Of a stretch of 64,000 bases of DNA, positions 52,426 to 64,000 are shown one piece after another. The position numbers and the translations under genes were made by a program. The stretch is from NCBI GenBank assembly GCA_000827495.1, contig KN817564.1, positions 186,001 to 250,000 on the forward strand, given 5' to 3'. The notes below the pieces were generated by a model that made no database searches, was not told the origin of the DNA, and saw nothing but the letters and a program-made list of their open reading frames with translations. Within the stretch, counting starts at the first letter, position 1. Each line of letters begins with the position of its first letter. This DNA is from Hypholoma sublateritium FD-334 SS-4 (Eukaryota > Basidiomycota > Agaricomycetes > Agaricales > Strophariaceae).

Positions 52426-53681
52426 ATGTCCAGAATTCGCGTTTTGACCGTTTACCTAGCCCTGCATGATGCACGACTGGCATCCACCACAATAACCAGG
52501 AGATCCTGCCCCTCTTCATCCTCATTTCACACTAGCTCAGCCCGCAGACGGCCATTAGATGCACAGAAACCTCCCCGTCAGACGTGCGTCATGTACTGTT
52601 CCCTCAGTGATATCACACTTAATTCTCTGGTTCCAGTAATTCTTCGTCCTCATCCAGTAGCTTGTTTTCGACGGAAGATACCTCATGGCTTTCGATGCTG
52701 GAGGAACCTGATGGCCGGGACCTCAAGAAGGGAAATGCGCGCACAAAGGTGGCACCAGTGTCGAGGCCACGGCAGTCCATGACGGAGCGCGAGTCAAAGG
52801 TCCTCACGGACATGCTCGACATGATCTTCACACCGCAGAAGGACCACCGCGATGCGTCCAAGGACACTTCAGCGCAGGCGCCGGCCCCGCCGCAGGACGA
52901 GGTCGGTCCGACGCAGGTGAATGACCTCTTCGGGAGGCTGCGCCGCCTCGCGACGCGCCGGCCGACTCAGAAGGCGGTGGCAGCGACCGCGGAGCTGTTC
53001 GACATGAAGAAGGAGCAGATGAACGCCTGCACGAGCGACCAGGAGCTGCTCGCGTGGGCTGCGCGCGAGGTGTTCGACGAGTCGGTGAAGTACGAGGCGG
53101 CCGCGAAACGCGCGTCGGCGGATGGCGTGCAGAAAAAGAAGGTGCTGCCGCCGCTGCAGTCGCCCGCCTACCCGCAAATGATCGCGTACCTCATGCGCAC
53201 ATTCCGGGAGCACTACCGTGACCCGAACCTGGCGCTGTACATCTTCAAGTACGCGCAGAAGCTGTCGACTGTATCATATACGTTCGGCTGCTCGACGGAT
53301 GCGTACAATGAGCTCATTGAAACTCGCTGGACGGCTTTCAAGGACCTGAAAGCCGTTCTTGCTGCTCTGAAAGAAATGGATGTAAACGCCGTTCCGTCCA
53401 ACAATCGGACTCAGCAATTAGTGGAACACATACGACAAGACATAGGCTATGACATACATGCGGAGCAAGACCCTAGCTCAAAACTTCTAATGGAGATTGA
53501 GGAGGTTTTGGCTATTATAGCTGGCGGAAAGAAGACCGAATACACCGGCCTGGGAGCCTGGAAAAAGAGCCAAGACATGAACAGCGACGAAGGCTTTGAC
53601 GACTGGTCGAAACTGGACCTGCTAGACTTCAATCCGAATATTGAACAACTCAAATTGCGTGGGCGGAAGAGACTACAATGA
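52426..53681 (+). CDS. Mitochondrial Mtf2/Nam1-like protein
   Basis: The product has 400 residues. Exon 1 (52426-52583) encodes an Arg/Ser-rich mitochondrial presequence (MSRIRVLTVYLALHDARLAS, then FHTSSARRRP). A 53-bp intron leads to exon 2 (52637-53681). The C-terminal half contains the Mtf2-type domain: YPQMIAYLMRTFREHYRDPN, IFKYAQKLSTVSYTFGCSTD and YNELIETRWTAFKDLKAVLA. Yeast Mtf2/Nam1 couples mitochondrial RNA handling to translation; transfer of that role here is inference. It converges on the RhoGAP gene, with stops 102 bp apart. Exon 2 is GC-rich compared with its 3' end. Confidence 0.8.
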
Positions 53682-53783
53682 TGTATTCGACTAATATAGA
53701 ACTGTTTATCGATGATGCGGGAGAAATGCATGTCAAGGTCCACAATTACATGTAATATGAGCACAGATATGAGGGTATATACA

Positions 53784-56700
53784 CTACCGTTCGCGGCGTC
53801 GCGATCGATTCCTAGGCTTCTTTGGAGCAGGCATGTTGGCCACAGCCCCGAGGCCATGGATAGGCTTGTAATCCGTGTCTACATCATCGCAATGGAGATG
53901 CAGCAGCAAGTTGTACACGAAAATCTGCTCGTATCTGCAAAAAAAATCGACGTGAGCGGAGTCCCAGGCAGCGCATGGTGATACCACCCACTGAGCATTC
54001 GTGAACACGACAGCCATTGACTCCGAGTTGCAGCGAAGCAAATTCGGCGCCATGACCAATGCCAGGTTGGCCGGGGTCATTTTTGTCGTGGCCTGCGTGC
54101 GATCTTCAAGGAACAGCTGCAGGAAGCTAACAACAAACAGCACGACACGGCGGTTAATGGTGGGCAGCCGCTCGACGATCTGGATGCACGCCTCAGGGTC
54201 TTTCGCGTGCTGGATGCACTCGTTGTACAGCTCCTCCGGGATAAGTGGGTCGCAGAGCTCGCGCAGCCACAGCTTCATGAGCGACGCGAGCACATGCGGG
54301 TCGTCCACGCTGTCCAACGTGTAGTACCCTCGATCGATGCGGAGTTTCAGGCCAGACACAGAGTCGTTGTCGCCCGGCACGCGGAATATTCCTTCCGACT
54401 TGGTTCCTCCCAGCGCCAAAATGCCATCCGCAAGAAACGGAAGGATGATGGGGATTTGCTGATGTGGGTAGTTGCGCTCTTGGAGCCGGATGATAGCGTC
54501 TAATGACTCGCCGAACGTGGACGGGTTGAACGCGGCGTCCTGGGTAACACGCAGTAAACAAACATGGGGCTGGGTCGCATGCTATCGTTCTGACGTACCG
54601 ATGCCGTTTCGATTTCTGCAATCATGGGCGGTTTTCCGCGGGGACCTTTCTTTGATATGGAGGTAAGCCGCCGCTGGCAGTATTTGGCCATGATATCAAC
54701 GCGACCCTCCTGCTGGGTGGTGTGGTTCTGAATGAAAGATTGGAGATACGTTTCAAAATTCTTGGACGGTGGGAACGTGATCAAAAGCACGCAGAGTAAC
54801 TGCCATCCTTTGAAGACGCTTTCTCTACAATGGTAGAGATCAATTCGGCATTTTTTAGGCTGCGACGAAATTTCCTTACTTGCTGGGATTACTTGTCAGC
54901 TGTTTCATTAATTGGCAATAGATTTCATCTCGTAATTCGCCGTGTTTTAGGCCTTCACTTAGCAGCCATCGTTCTTCTTCCAGGATGCCAATCGTAAGTG
55001 TCGACAGCGATGTTGTCGATGCGTTGACCGAGTTGACCATCGAGACATGGCTGTCGGGCTGCAAACGCACGTTTACCGGTTTCTCGCGCTCGCGATCTCC
55101 CATTATATGTTGAATGACTTTGAAGACTTTCACGGCATCTTTTTGCAGCGTGTTTCTCAGCACAAGAAGGGGCGACGTTAGCGGAGCCTGGATAGAAAAC
55201 ATGGTTAGCCCCGAGGAGAAAGGCCAAGTTGTTTGGTACCTTCTGCCATGTCATGAGCTGCGCAACGGGAACTCGTCTTCGGAAAATGAAGCCCGTTCTG
55301 TGTGTTGAAAAATACTGCTTAGCATAGTCTGACTCGGAGAACTGCTGTATATCGGATGCCAGTTCGTGTGGAAGGATCGGGTAAGTTCTATCATGAGAGT
55401 CAGATACGATCTCATAGCTAAGGGAGAAACACAGACCCCGAATTTAAGGTGGCTACCGACGCACCCGGAAAAGATCTTAGTGAAGACTCTATCGCTATTG
55501 GTTTACCATTGGCCCTATTTTTGACAGGGCTCATCTGGAACGTCGCAGCTATTTTCGGGAATTAGATTGTTGCTTAAAGGCAGACAGGCCCAAATGTGAA
55601 TTGCCTCACTAGGATTGAGTATTGGGCCGCTAATCGCCTTTCCACCGACCGTTGGCCGGAATTTTGGAGTCTCCGGGATAGGACGCGAGGGAGAGGGCGG
55701 GGGATTTTGCACCTTCCTCTTGGAAGGGGTAGAAGGCGTGTCCGTTGCATACCCGTTACTGCCACTTTCTACGGTTGATCCTTCGATGAAAGACCGACCA
55801 ATGGAGCCCTGTCCACCATCCGAATGCGAGGTTGACAGAATTTCTAGCGCAGCAGCCAAACTCTGAGGCTGTTGTGCGCGAACAGATGTATATACCGTCG
55901 ACTTGGCTCTCGGCCGAGTAGGTGAGTCTGGTTCGCGGCTCTGGCGCTCGTTCAGAGAACGGCGTCCAGGCGAGTCTCTGTCCTGCGGTACATTCAATCG
56001 GTCCCTACTCTCAGACACAGACCGCGGAGAGGCAACTGATGGTGGCGCCGATGCATCTGAAGCGTTTGGCGAGCCAGGAATAGGAGTAAGTTGGACGCTA
56101 GTAATGTTGTGTCGCTTTGACGGCGCAAAATTAGCTGAGGCAGGCTCGACGGATATAGATTTGCGCGCAGAAAACTTAGCGCCATTATTAGATGGCTGCG
56201 CTTCAGTTATTTGTACAGATGGGTGGCCCTTGGTGGTGTACGTCAATATTAATCATACACGAGGTGGAATCGAAAATAAGTGCGCGCACTTTCTGGGTGG
56301 TAGGAATCAGTTTCGAGAAATGGTCAAATGTGGTCTGTGACAGACGCCGGCCGACGGCAGTGTTCTGAGCGAGAACATGGTCAGAGTGGAATCGAGATCG
56401 CAGTGCGAAATGCGTAAAAGGCGAATGCTGGAGCTTCACGACGTACCTGGAGAATACCCAAAGGAATAACGAAGCCGGACGGGCGCTCCCATTTTGTCTC
56501 CCCAGTTTTTGTCTGGTAATAATACGGCAGACCCCCGCGCGACTCGTCAGAGAGCTCCCACCATTCGCCTTCCTCGCTGGGCGGAAGTCTGTGGAGAATG
56601 TGAGCAGATGGCGGTGTACAGGCCGAAAAAGCCGTACACAAAAGTGCCAGCGGGTGGATCCCAGCTGACTTGGCCGGTCGCTGGGCATGCGAAGAAGGAT

Positions 56701-57084
56701 GTTTGACTCTGGTCTGCTTGAGAATAGGGTGAATGGGCACATATTGGAGCGTACCTGGGGGTCAACTAGGGTGACCCAGAAGTTGGCTCCCCATGTCGCG
56801 TCGTCTCCAGAACTGTCATGTGTAGGTGTCGCCGGGGCGCTGGGACGCGCTGGTGGGCGGGCAGATTGCTGCTGTCGCGCGGCGGCCTTGGGTGGTGTTT
56901 GTGTGTGGGATTGCGGAGTAGAAGTTGCCGGGGCTGCTGGGGCCTCTGCAGATGGTGGTGGTGATTGTGAGGCTGGGCCCTCTTGGGTGGACGTGCTGGC
57001 AGTCAGTTGCATGCAAACGGGGGTATCAGTGAAAACAAAACTAGTCTGGGTATCGGTCGAGAGAAAAGAACGGTGTGGTGGCAT
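53784..57084 (-). CDS. WW-MyTH4-RhoGAP protein (ARHGAP39-like)
   Basis: This protein switches off Rho-family GTPases. From the N-terminus it has a Pro/Ala-rich leader, a WW-like segment (FFACPATGQVSWDPPAGTF), a clear WW domain (GEWWELSDESRGGLPYYYQT then KWERPSGF), and a long Ser/Pro-rich linker. A MyTH4 domain follows (LTSPLLVLRNTLQKDAVKVF, GELRDEIYCQLMKQLTSNPS, GWQLLCVLLITFPPSKNFE), then RhoGAP. The RhoGAP has the arginine finger in GIFRVPGDNDSV, then LWLRELCDPLIPEELYNECI and MTPANLALVMAPNLLRC. The tail is basic. ATG 57084 is the longest start; ATG 57012 (MQLTASTSTQEG) is also possible. About ten exons; boundaries in the linker are approximate. The order matches animal Vilse/CrossGAP. Confidence 0.88.
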
Positions 57085-57137
57085 ATATTTAATAAAATGA
57101 AACCCTGCAGGCCGTTCAGGGAAGCGGCACGATTAGA

Positions 57138-58142
57138 TTACACCTGCTTGGCAGCTTCCACAAACGCCTGCAGCACATCCACGTCCCCGCCGCCTGCCGC
57201 CACAGACCGCTCCACCCGTCCATATATCTCCGCCATTCCATGGTAGATATTCCCCTCGCCACCCCCCACAAAGCCTGCAATCTCCTCCATCTCCCCCACC
57301 CATCGATAAGCTTTCGGGATCATTGCAGGCACCGCCCGGGTGATCCGCTGCAGAAGGTCGGGCTGCGAGTAGCGCAGTTCTTCCAGCAGCGCCTCGCTCG
57401 TGGCCGCCGAGTTTGCGTGCGCCGCTGCCCGCCGTCAATCCACCCACTCTTTATCTTACATTAATGAAAACCTACCCAGGATGATCGTCGTGAAGAGCCC
57501 AGTTAGCCCCTTGGATATCCCCTGCACGGAAGCATATCAGCCATCGGCGCCGCCTTCTCCATGGGCAGAACCATGTGTACTGACAGCGTATGACATCTTC
57601 AGCGCGCTGGCGTTCCCAATGCGCGAATCCTCTCCATTAAGCAGCCGTACTCTGATTCCGCTCGTTCCGATGGTACTTTCGAAGAGCTCTAGCGCACCTT
57701 CATTTCCAGGATCCGTGCTGCCATAAAACGTAGGCACGTAAGTTCCAGACGGTGGCCCTCCAATAATGCAACCATCGATAAATTTAATGGTCGAATTGGT
57801 GAATAGCGCTGCAATGACCTGGATCGTGACGACGTTCACGGCATTGCAATCCGCAAAAACGAGCGGCGCCTTGCCAAGTCTATCCACCGCGTCGTGCTCG
57901 TGTAAAAGGCGTTCTGCGAACGACACCGCGTCGCGTGGCGGTATTATGCTCAACACGATGTCCGCCTTCTGCACGATATCGCCCCAGGAGGCATCAACCA
58001 TTCCAGCCTCTTTAGCTCGTTCGCGTGTCGCGTTTGATCGGCCTTCTAGGTTGGTGAGAACGAGGTTACCAGCTTCTACAAGTTTACGCCCGACATTAGC
58101 ACCCATAGCACCAGCAGCTATTACTGCGATAATGTGCGGCAT
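57138..58142 (-). CDS. 6-phosphogluconate-dehydrogenase-like NAD(P)-binding oxidoreductase
   Basis: This is a beta-hydroxyacid-dehydrogenase-type enzyme. The start at 58142 gives MPHIIAVIAAGAMGANVGRK, a Rossmann motif. Next come ADIVLSIIPPRDAVSFAERL, FADCNAVNVVT and FIDGCIIGGPP, typical of the 6PGDH NAD-binding domain. The C-terminal DUF1932-like helical domain spans the last two exons (GISKGLTGLFTTIILAAHAN, then LLQRITRAVPAMIPKAYRWV). Three exons: 58142 to about 57592, a short middle exon ending ATCCTGG, and a last exon to 57138. An upstream ATG (58172) exists in frame. The substrate is unknown. It is tail-to-head with the RhoGAP gene, whose start is 54 bp away on the same strand. Confidence 0.85.
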
Positions 58143-58654
58143 GTCGTGAGAGGATAAAGTCAAGATTTGCAATGTGGTGCAGAAATCAAAATGTTATGGT
58201 TATTCTTGTCGTGTGAAGGCGCATGTTGTTCGGTGGATGGCGTATCATAGTGGGTTGGCCGAGGAATTACAATCTACTCCAGTAAATACTATGTACGGTG
58301 CAAGCGCAAAGTTAGCACAGCAACAACTTTAAAATAAGCTTGCGTTCAGGCTATCTGGGCATCATCGGAGATCCTGAGTAATCATATGTAGTCAATTTTC
58401 AAGGAACCTGGTTGTCGTTTTCCCTCGACAGAGTCAGAAAATGAAAGGAAAATTGAAAGAATGGGAAGCGAAATGATCAAGTGAACTATGACCTACAATT
58501 TGCAACGGCGATAGGACTATGCCGCGGCCGACAAGATAGCTTTCCCGGACGATTCCGTTGTTGAAGTTCGATGGACAGGATTAATTCAAGATATATTGTG
58601 GTAAGAAAAACATGGAGACTACACCTATCGATAGTTAGGCCAATCAAAATGGAA
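58143..58654. other. Spacer between two minus-strand genes
   Basis: This 512-bp, AT-rich spacer holds no gene that I can see. It contains the promoter of the dehydrogenase gene and the 3' region of the deubiquitinase gene. Confidence 0.45.
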
Positions 58655-59869
58655 TCAGTCTTCGTCCATGTCCTCGCCGCGGGCCTTCCTCTGTTCTATT
58701 CGCTCCTTCATAGTTTTCTTGGCGGCCTCTTCCGCTGGAGCCAATTTCCCGGCCTTGGCTAATGCCAACAGAAGCGCTTGCACCAAGCCGACATGGTTAT
58801 GGCGACGCAAGCTATTTTCAAACTTTGGATGACAGAGACGTGGAGTCAGTTTCATACATGTGCGCCTATACCGGAGAAATGGTACTGACAGCCCACCGCT
58901 CGCGTTTTGAGTTTTCGTTGGTGACCTTAGATAGAATTTCGCTCGCCATGTGCGAATCCCCAACGGACTGGGCATGTTCTAATTCAGACCGCAGAGATGG
59001 CAAAGGATCATCTCTCAGCGCAAGAAGACTAAACTCAAGCTAAGCATGCGGGTGTGAGTTAGGGGTGCATCCGATAGAATCGAGATACATACTGCGCCGA
59101 CGGGGTAAGTATTGATACGTGCTTCGATTACTTCTCTGCGAGGAATGATGATGATTCAGATTAGAGCCAAAACAGCGAATACAACGCACGCACCTTGCAG
59201 TTTTTAGCCAGCCTTCACCAGATTGTTCGACCGCGCCGTGTTGGATCGCGTGAGGTTTCAAGCCGTCAAGCTCGTACAGTGCCCCCATAACAGGCAGGTA
59301 CACCACGAAGTGATAGGCATCTTCCGTTCTTTTGGGAAGCCCGAGGCCGTCGAGCGAGAACGCGCTCGGCGGCGAAAGGGCGTTGTGCATTTCGCGTAGC
59401 CAGTCTGCACTCGTGATCACAAGCCCGCGCGTCTGCGGGTCCATGCCTTGCGTGAATTGCAGAAGGTCCGTGAGCTGAGGACCTCCGTGAAGTGAGGGAA
59501 TATTTCCAAGCGCGTTAAACACAGCTAACGTAGCGCAGGCATTATTGACGGTCTGGTGTGCAAAAAATCCGGGAAAGTCTGGGTCGTCGGCGCCTGCGCG
59601 TGGTGGCGCAGGGGAATCCGACGAGGTGGGGACCCATTTGAACAGGAATATTAGAGCGTGTAGGGGTTTCAAGGAAGCTAATGAATCCGGATCCAGGGAG
59701 TATAGATCGTCAACTATCAGAGGCAGCTCCAAAGATTTCAATAACTCGCTTTGGACGGGCAGCTCCGTCAATGACGCGGCAATTACCCAAGAATATTGAC
59801 AACATACGTGAATACACCAGGGTCCGATTCAGTTAGTTGCCAGCCACTTGATTCGTCGTCAGCAGACAT
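58655..59869 (-). CDS. Ubiquitin C-terminal hydrolase, UCH37/UCHL5 type
   Basis: This is a proteasome- or INO80-associated deubiquitinase (peptidase C12). The start at 59869 gives MSADDESSGWQLTESDPGVF, then TELLKSLELPLIVDDLYSLD after splicing. The catalytic Cys is in HQTVNNACATLAVFNALGN, His in DAYHFVVYLP and Asp in LYELDGLKPHAI. The Gln of the oxyanion hole is in FAHQTVNNAC. The C-terminal ULD-like helical tail has RRHNHVGLVQALLLALAKAG and KERIEQRKARGEDMDED, as in UCH37. Several small introns occur; the stop is at 58655-58657. Its start is 245 bp from the divergent MED31 start. Confidence 0.92.
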
Positions 59870-60114
59870 TTTAGAAATAAATATAACGATTCACGGCGCG
59901 CGTCTGGAAGGGTGGATGTTGAAAAATAGGAAGACGCGTCGCCCGCTGTCATATTCTATTTGACAGCGAGCCTGTGCGCCAAAGACACCATAACACGGGA
60001 TCAGATGTCAGTCACTCCTGGCGTGAATGACGTCTCTCTCGCTTTCTCTCAACCTGTTACCTGAGCGCAGACTAACCTGAGCGCCCAATTTCTCTGTTTC
60101 TGGCTCTCTCGGCG

Positions 60115-60530
60115 ATGGAGGGAAATGGCGCCACCGACTCGCAAACTCCTGTTTCAACCGATCCGAAGGCGGTCAATCGCGCCAGGTTCGAACTCGAGCT
60201 TGAGTTTGTGCAGGCGCTTGCGAATCCGTTTTATCTGCACTCTCTGGCCCAGCAAAACATCCTCGAGCAACCTGCCTTTATAAACTTCCTGCGCTATCTG
60301 ATGTACTTTAAAGAGAAAGATTACGCGCGCTTCATTCAGTATGCATACCTGTCGCCTTTTCTTATGACGTGCCTAGTCTGACCCGGACCGACCGTGTCTA
60401 AAGCTATCCTCACGCGTTGCACCATCTAGAACTACTGCAACACGCTCAGTTCAGATCTCAGATGAAGAAGGATGAGTTCCTCAGAGAGTATCTGCATCAA
60501 AAGCAATTCGATCATTGGCGAACTTGGTGA
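60115..60530 (+). CDS. MED31: Mediator subunit Med31 (Soh1)
   Basis: This is a small Mediator middle-module subunit of 116 residues. The core [48 protein letters not shown] and [16 protein letters not shown] is the highly conserved Med31 signature. Exon 1 is 60115-60338 and exon 2 60404-60530, with a 65-bp intron and phase kept; the splice turns the usual Q before YPHALHH into His. It ends [10 protein letters not shown]. No lesions. Confidence 0.95.
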
Positions 60531-61554
60531 GATATCTAGTGTTAGGCATCCGCAGCCCAGGCTTTCTCACATTTCCTCCCCGAAAGGCGGGAACCAGCTG
60601 CCACAACTTCCTCTGTCCCTAGTGGTCTGGTGCAAGGTGATACCGATTCCGAACGTGCCAAGACGGCGTAATAGCGGTGGAAAGTCCTTCATTCTATATC
60701 CGTGGACACGTCCCTTTCCAATTCAAGATTTGAGTCTCTTAAACAAGGATCCTCAAAGGCTGTGCGTGCGTGCGTGTGATGTTAGTAGGCCAGCGAGGTG
60801 AGAGGGGTGATGGACACCTGCTAGTGCCTGAATCCTGACTATTTGCTCGACCACGCGGAACTGTGAGTGGGTCATGTCCAACCAAAACGAGAATTATTCA
60901 CTCACAACGGGCATTCTCAGCACCACTCAGGCATCTCGGATACGTTGGGAGACATCGGCCTGACCGCCCGGGCCATCAAGACGCGGCGACGACAGCTCGG
61001 GCTTGTTTCTTGTTTTTGATCAGAGTGGAAAATTAGCCGTCAAGATGCGATGCTAAAGTAGGCTAAAGTTCGGCTTGATGGCTCCATACTCGCACACAAG
61101 TTCAATTACTTACCAATACGAGAGCTTTTTGTAGATCACTGGCATTCCTTTTGCGACGACATGATGGCTACTGTGTGTTTGCCATCTCCACGACAGCCCT
61201 TTAGATCGTGGCAAAACGTTCAGCAGAACTCAAGGTGTATGCCTTGATATCGATCGTCTAATATACAGGTTCTCTCTATATATATGAAGCTATGTCACCG
61301 TTCATTTCGTGTCTTTATTGGAAAACCCATTAAGATGGGTCCTGAAACCGTCCCGACGGTTCCGCTGTTGAGAATAGACCCGCAGGAGTCAGCAGGAGTC
61401 CCGCGCGTCCTTGGTCAGTTCCTGAGCCTGAACCCTGAGGCAGCCCGACGGGATAAAGCGAGAGACTGAAAAACGTGTTGATTTTGGCGCCCAAATACAT
61501 GGACCTGCAGTTCTGTAGTCATGGACGTCCGAGGTCGTAGAATAAAGAATAAAC
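60531..61554. other. Gene-free interval of 1 kb
   Basis: This is the 3' region of MED31 and the promoter of the transporter gene. A 109-codon plus-strand frame (60472-60801) is not convincing. A TATA-like ctctatatatatg sits at 61273-61285. A short inverted pair tcccgacgg/ccgtcggg-like motif near 61350 and 61448 is noted only in passing. Confidence 0.4.
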
Positions 61555-63434
61555 ATGAATGAGCATCGCCGACGGGAGGCGGACCGCGGGCTGACGGGCT
61601 TCGATCCATCATCCGGTATCCCTGCATTGGCAACAACTCTCACGTGCCCCCTTGCTCCTACCACCAACACCGTCGATGGGCCATGGAACGGCCACATCTT
61701 GCATCTAGCTCGGAACGATACCCACTCGATGGACAATCCCTACGACTATCCCATGAGCATGACGAACCGCCCAGCAGTGCAAGTTTACGCGAGGGATTAC
61801 ATCTTGCATCCCTCGCCGAGAAGAAGCGCCTGTGGTGGAGGAATGCTATCATAAACACATTATTTATTGCGTCATGGTATGAGAGAGCGTTTACAATGCT
61901 CACCGTGTACGCACCCATGATCTTGTTACAGGTTCTTCTTCTCGACAATGCTATCGTTATACAATAAATGGATGTTCTCGCCAGCATACCTCGGTTTCCC
62001 TGCTCCCGTCTTCGTCACTACGATGCACATGTTCATACAGTTTTTTCTTGCGGCGACATTACGGACGTTTTGGCCCAGGAAATTCAAGCCACAATACAAC
62101 CCCAAACCAAAAGACTATGGGTAGGTCAACAAATCCTATATACATTGCGCTCAATTCAATACTGATATGTTTATGTCAAGGACGAAAGTAGTCCCTACTG
62201 CGATCGCTACAAGTCTGGATATAGGTCTATCTAATCTATCACTAAAAACGATTACACTATCATTTTTCAGTATGTCCAATCACCTTCTCCTTGCCATACG
62301 AAGCTTACGTGCCTTTTACTTATTAGCAATGTGCAAGTCATCTTCATTGATATTTGTGCTAATGTTCGCGTTTCTCTTCCGTTTGGAGGCATTTTCGTGG
62401 AAACTCATCGGCGTTATAACGTTGATTTTCTCGGGTGTCGTGTTGATGGTTGCAACGGAGGCTCACTTCGTTCTCGAGGGCCTCATTTTGGTGCTGACTG
62501 CCAGCGCCCTGGGTGGTCTGCGATGGAGTCTTACTCAGGTCCTATTAAAAAACAAGAAAATGGGTCTAGATAATCCTGCGGCAACAATCTTTTGGCTCGC
62601 CCCGAGTATGGGCGCTACTTTGGCCATTGTCAGCATGGCGCTTGAACATTGGCCAACAATCTTCCGCAGCAAGTTTTTTGACGGCGTTTGGAAAACGTTT
62701 GAGACTATTTTATTTCTGACACTTCCTGGAGTCATCGCTTTCTGTATGGTTATAAGCGAATTTTAGTAAGTGCATTTCTGAGCAGCCTTCGAAAACGTGG
62801 TGTTGATGTATTCTGCTACAGCATTATCCTGCGGGCAGGAGTTGTACCAATGTCTATTGCTGGAATTGCCAAAGAAGTGTCAACGATCATCATATCCTCC
62901 TGGTTCTTTGGCGACCATATAACCTTGGTCAATGGCATTGGCGTGGCCATCACAGTCTGTGGTATGCGTCTCTCGGAATTTAATTGCCTGCTTCGTTCGA
63001 TTAACCCGGTTTCAGGCATTGCACTATTTACACACCACAAATATCGCAAATCCCTTGATTCGACGGTTCCCTTGGATGCACACGGGAATCCCATTTTAGA
63101 AGACGACGAGATGATGACAATGTCGGATAATACAGGGTATGGTGCTCGGGCTGAAGAAACCATCCGATTGACTAGCACGCATGATGGGGACCTGGATAAT
63201 GAGATAGATGAGGTACGTGCTTGTACTCGGGTTTCAGGGTCGGGTGTGCTGAGTATAGTTGGCGACTAGGAGCGTGTGCGGCAAAGCGCTGATGATACAC
63301 CTGCAGACCGTCGGTCAACGGCAGGGTTTCAGTGGGAATCCGGACAAACCGGGCACGCTAGAAACGAGCGAGACGTGGTGGAAAGAGGGACCGGCCTTGG
63401 GACGCCGGATGTGCAGAAAGCTTGGAATGGGTAG
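61555..63434 (+). CDS. Drug/metabolite-superfamily transporter (TPT domain, SLC35C2/YMD8-like)
   Basis: This is a Golgi/ER-type triose-phosphate/nucleotide-sugar transporter family member with about ten membrane helices. The start at 61555 gives MNEHRRREADRGLTGFDPSS. Exon 1 (61555-61643) splices to 61709 so that the frame becomes SERYPLDGQSL and then DEPPSSASLREGLHLASLAE. Family blocks: LSLYNKWMFSPAYLGFPAPV, PTAIATSLDIGLSNLSLKTI, MCKSSSLIFVLMFAFLFRLE, LGGLRWSLTQVLLKNKKMGL, YIILRAGVVPMSIAGIAKEV and ITVCGIALFTHHKYRKS. The C-terminal tail is hydrophilic and acidic, with a last exon ending QKAWNG at 63434. About eight exons, phases agree. The substrate is unknown. Confidence 0.9.
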
Positions 63435-63884
63435 TTTAGAGATGGAGTCTAATCTGGGAGTGATTTGCTTTGCTTGGAGAGCTACACGACTGAGCGGCCG
63501 AGGAGGACAATTACGGCAGGGCGCCTTGTCTCCATTTGCAGGCAGACATGCAGCAGATGCCAAAATCTGACGGAGGGCGTGGACGGCGCCGTTCTAGGCG
63601 GAGTGAAGGCTGGGCTGCCGGCTCCTGCCGGCTGCTGCGCCCGCCCACGGCGACGCGTCTGGGCGCGTGACAAATGCGTGACAATGCTGAGTCAGCATGG
63701 TAACGTGAAAAACAATTTGTCCGGTTGATGTGTGTTTCAGGCAGTCGGGCAGCCTGCGAGTTGTCAAGAGAATCTTCCCACGCACAACTTCCCTTTCTGG
63801 CGTAAGATCTGATCGGAGGTTCACATATACGTTCTCATTTAAACGCGAGCCTCTGCACTTGTTCCTTTCGTCCACGACGCCGAC
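63435..63884. promoter_or_regulatory. Upstream region of Zn2Cys6 gene
   Basis: This 450-bp stretch contains a GC-rich block (63580-63660) with ggctgccggctcctgccggctg direct repeats and the motif gtgacaaatgcgtgac. No coding gene is supported. Confidence 0.35.
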
Positions 63885-64000
63885 ATGGAAGACTCTTTCC
63901 AGTTCATCATAGAATCCCCGCAGCACAACCAGGGCCACAAGAAGCGTCCTCGTCTCGTCACCTCGTGCGACAATTGGTCAGTCCCTTTGCAGCTCCTCGT
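63885..64000 (+). CDS. Zn(II)2Cys6 transcription factor, N-terminal exon only
   Basis: ATG 63885 opens MEDSFQFIIESPQHNQGHKK followed by RPRLVTSCDN and a donor (g|gtcagt) after 63976 in phase 2, which would complete the second Cys in the next exon. Arg-rich sequence running into TSCDNC is the start of a fungal binuclear zinc cluster (CDNCRxKKxKC). The rest lies beyond the window, so targets cannot be judged. Confidence 0.7.
   Translation, partial: MEDSFQFIIESPQHNQGHKKRPRLVTSCDNWSVPLQLL

Noticed and set aside
61644..61967. Apparent frameshift near the transporter N-terminus
   Set aside because: A normal intron at 61644-61708 brings the two frames together, so no mutation is needed.

Overview
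This is a gene-dense stretch of fungal nuclear DNA, most likely from an Agaricomycete (mushroom-forming basidiomycete). The genes carry many short introns of about 45-70 bp. Several families are typical of fungi: a trifunctional TRP1, NoxR, PDAT/LRO1, Slt2-type MAP kinases and a Zn2Cys6 regulator. I could not name the species. Thirty protein-coding genes or gene parts are described, about 28 of them well supported. I saw no rRNA, tRNA, CRISPR array or intact transposon.

Layout. 1-5.6 kb: the 5' part of RRP12 (minus), divergent from an ER glycerol-3-phosphate acyltransferase, then a single-pass membrane protein. 5.6-9.2 kb: an orphan acidic protein built from internal repeats, a gene-poor gap, and an 81-residue stand-alone PAH (Sin3-type) domain. 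9.8-17 kb: a salicylate-hydroxylase-like flavoprotein, a four-helix membrane protein, and two complete Slt2-type MAP kinases in tandem. 17.3-27 kb: TRP1, a secreted S10 carboxypeptidase with about 19 exons, and an OST-alpha/TMEM184 membrane protein. 28.7-31 kb: a flavin-dependent halogenase. 31.7-45.9 kb: a conserved unknown, PDAT, a Drs2-type flippase, NoxR and PXR1. 46-53.7 kb: a sterol-esterase-type lipase, a PC-esterase-like membrane protein, an IMPACT protein, glucosamine-6-phosphate deaminase and an Mtf2-like mitochondrial protein. 53.8-64 kb: a WW-MyTH4-RhoGAP protein, a 6PGDH-like dehydrogenase, a UCH37-type deubiquitinase, MED31, a triose-phosphate/nucleotide-sugar transporter, and the start of a Zn2Cys6 factor.

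How the genes relate. Most are unrelated housekeeping genes, as is normal in fungi. Loose themes are membrane lipid metabolism (acyltransferase, PDAT, flippase, sterol esterase) and cell-wall/ROS signalling (two Slt2 kinases, NoxR, RhoGAP). The halogenase has no visible biosynthetic cluster around it.

Most notable are the tandem MAPK pair with identical intron positions, the orphan 27-residue and 69-residue repeat protein, the stand-alone PAH domain, and the frequent micro-exons (4-13 nt) needed to rebuild otherwise conserved proteins. Exon boundaries were worked out by hand from reading frame, splice signals and remembered family sequence, so they are predictions.
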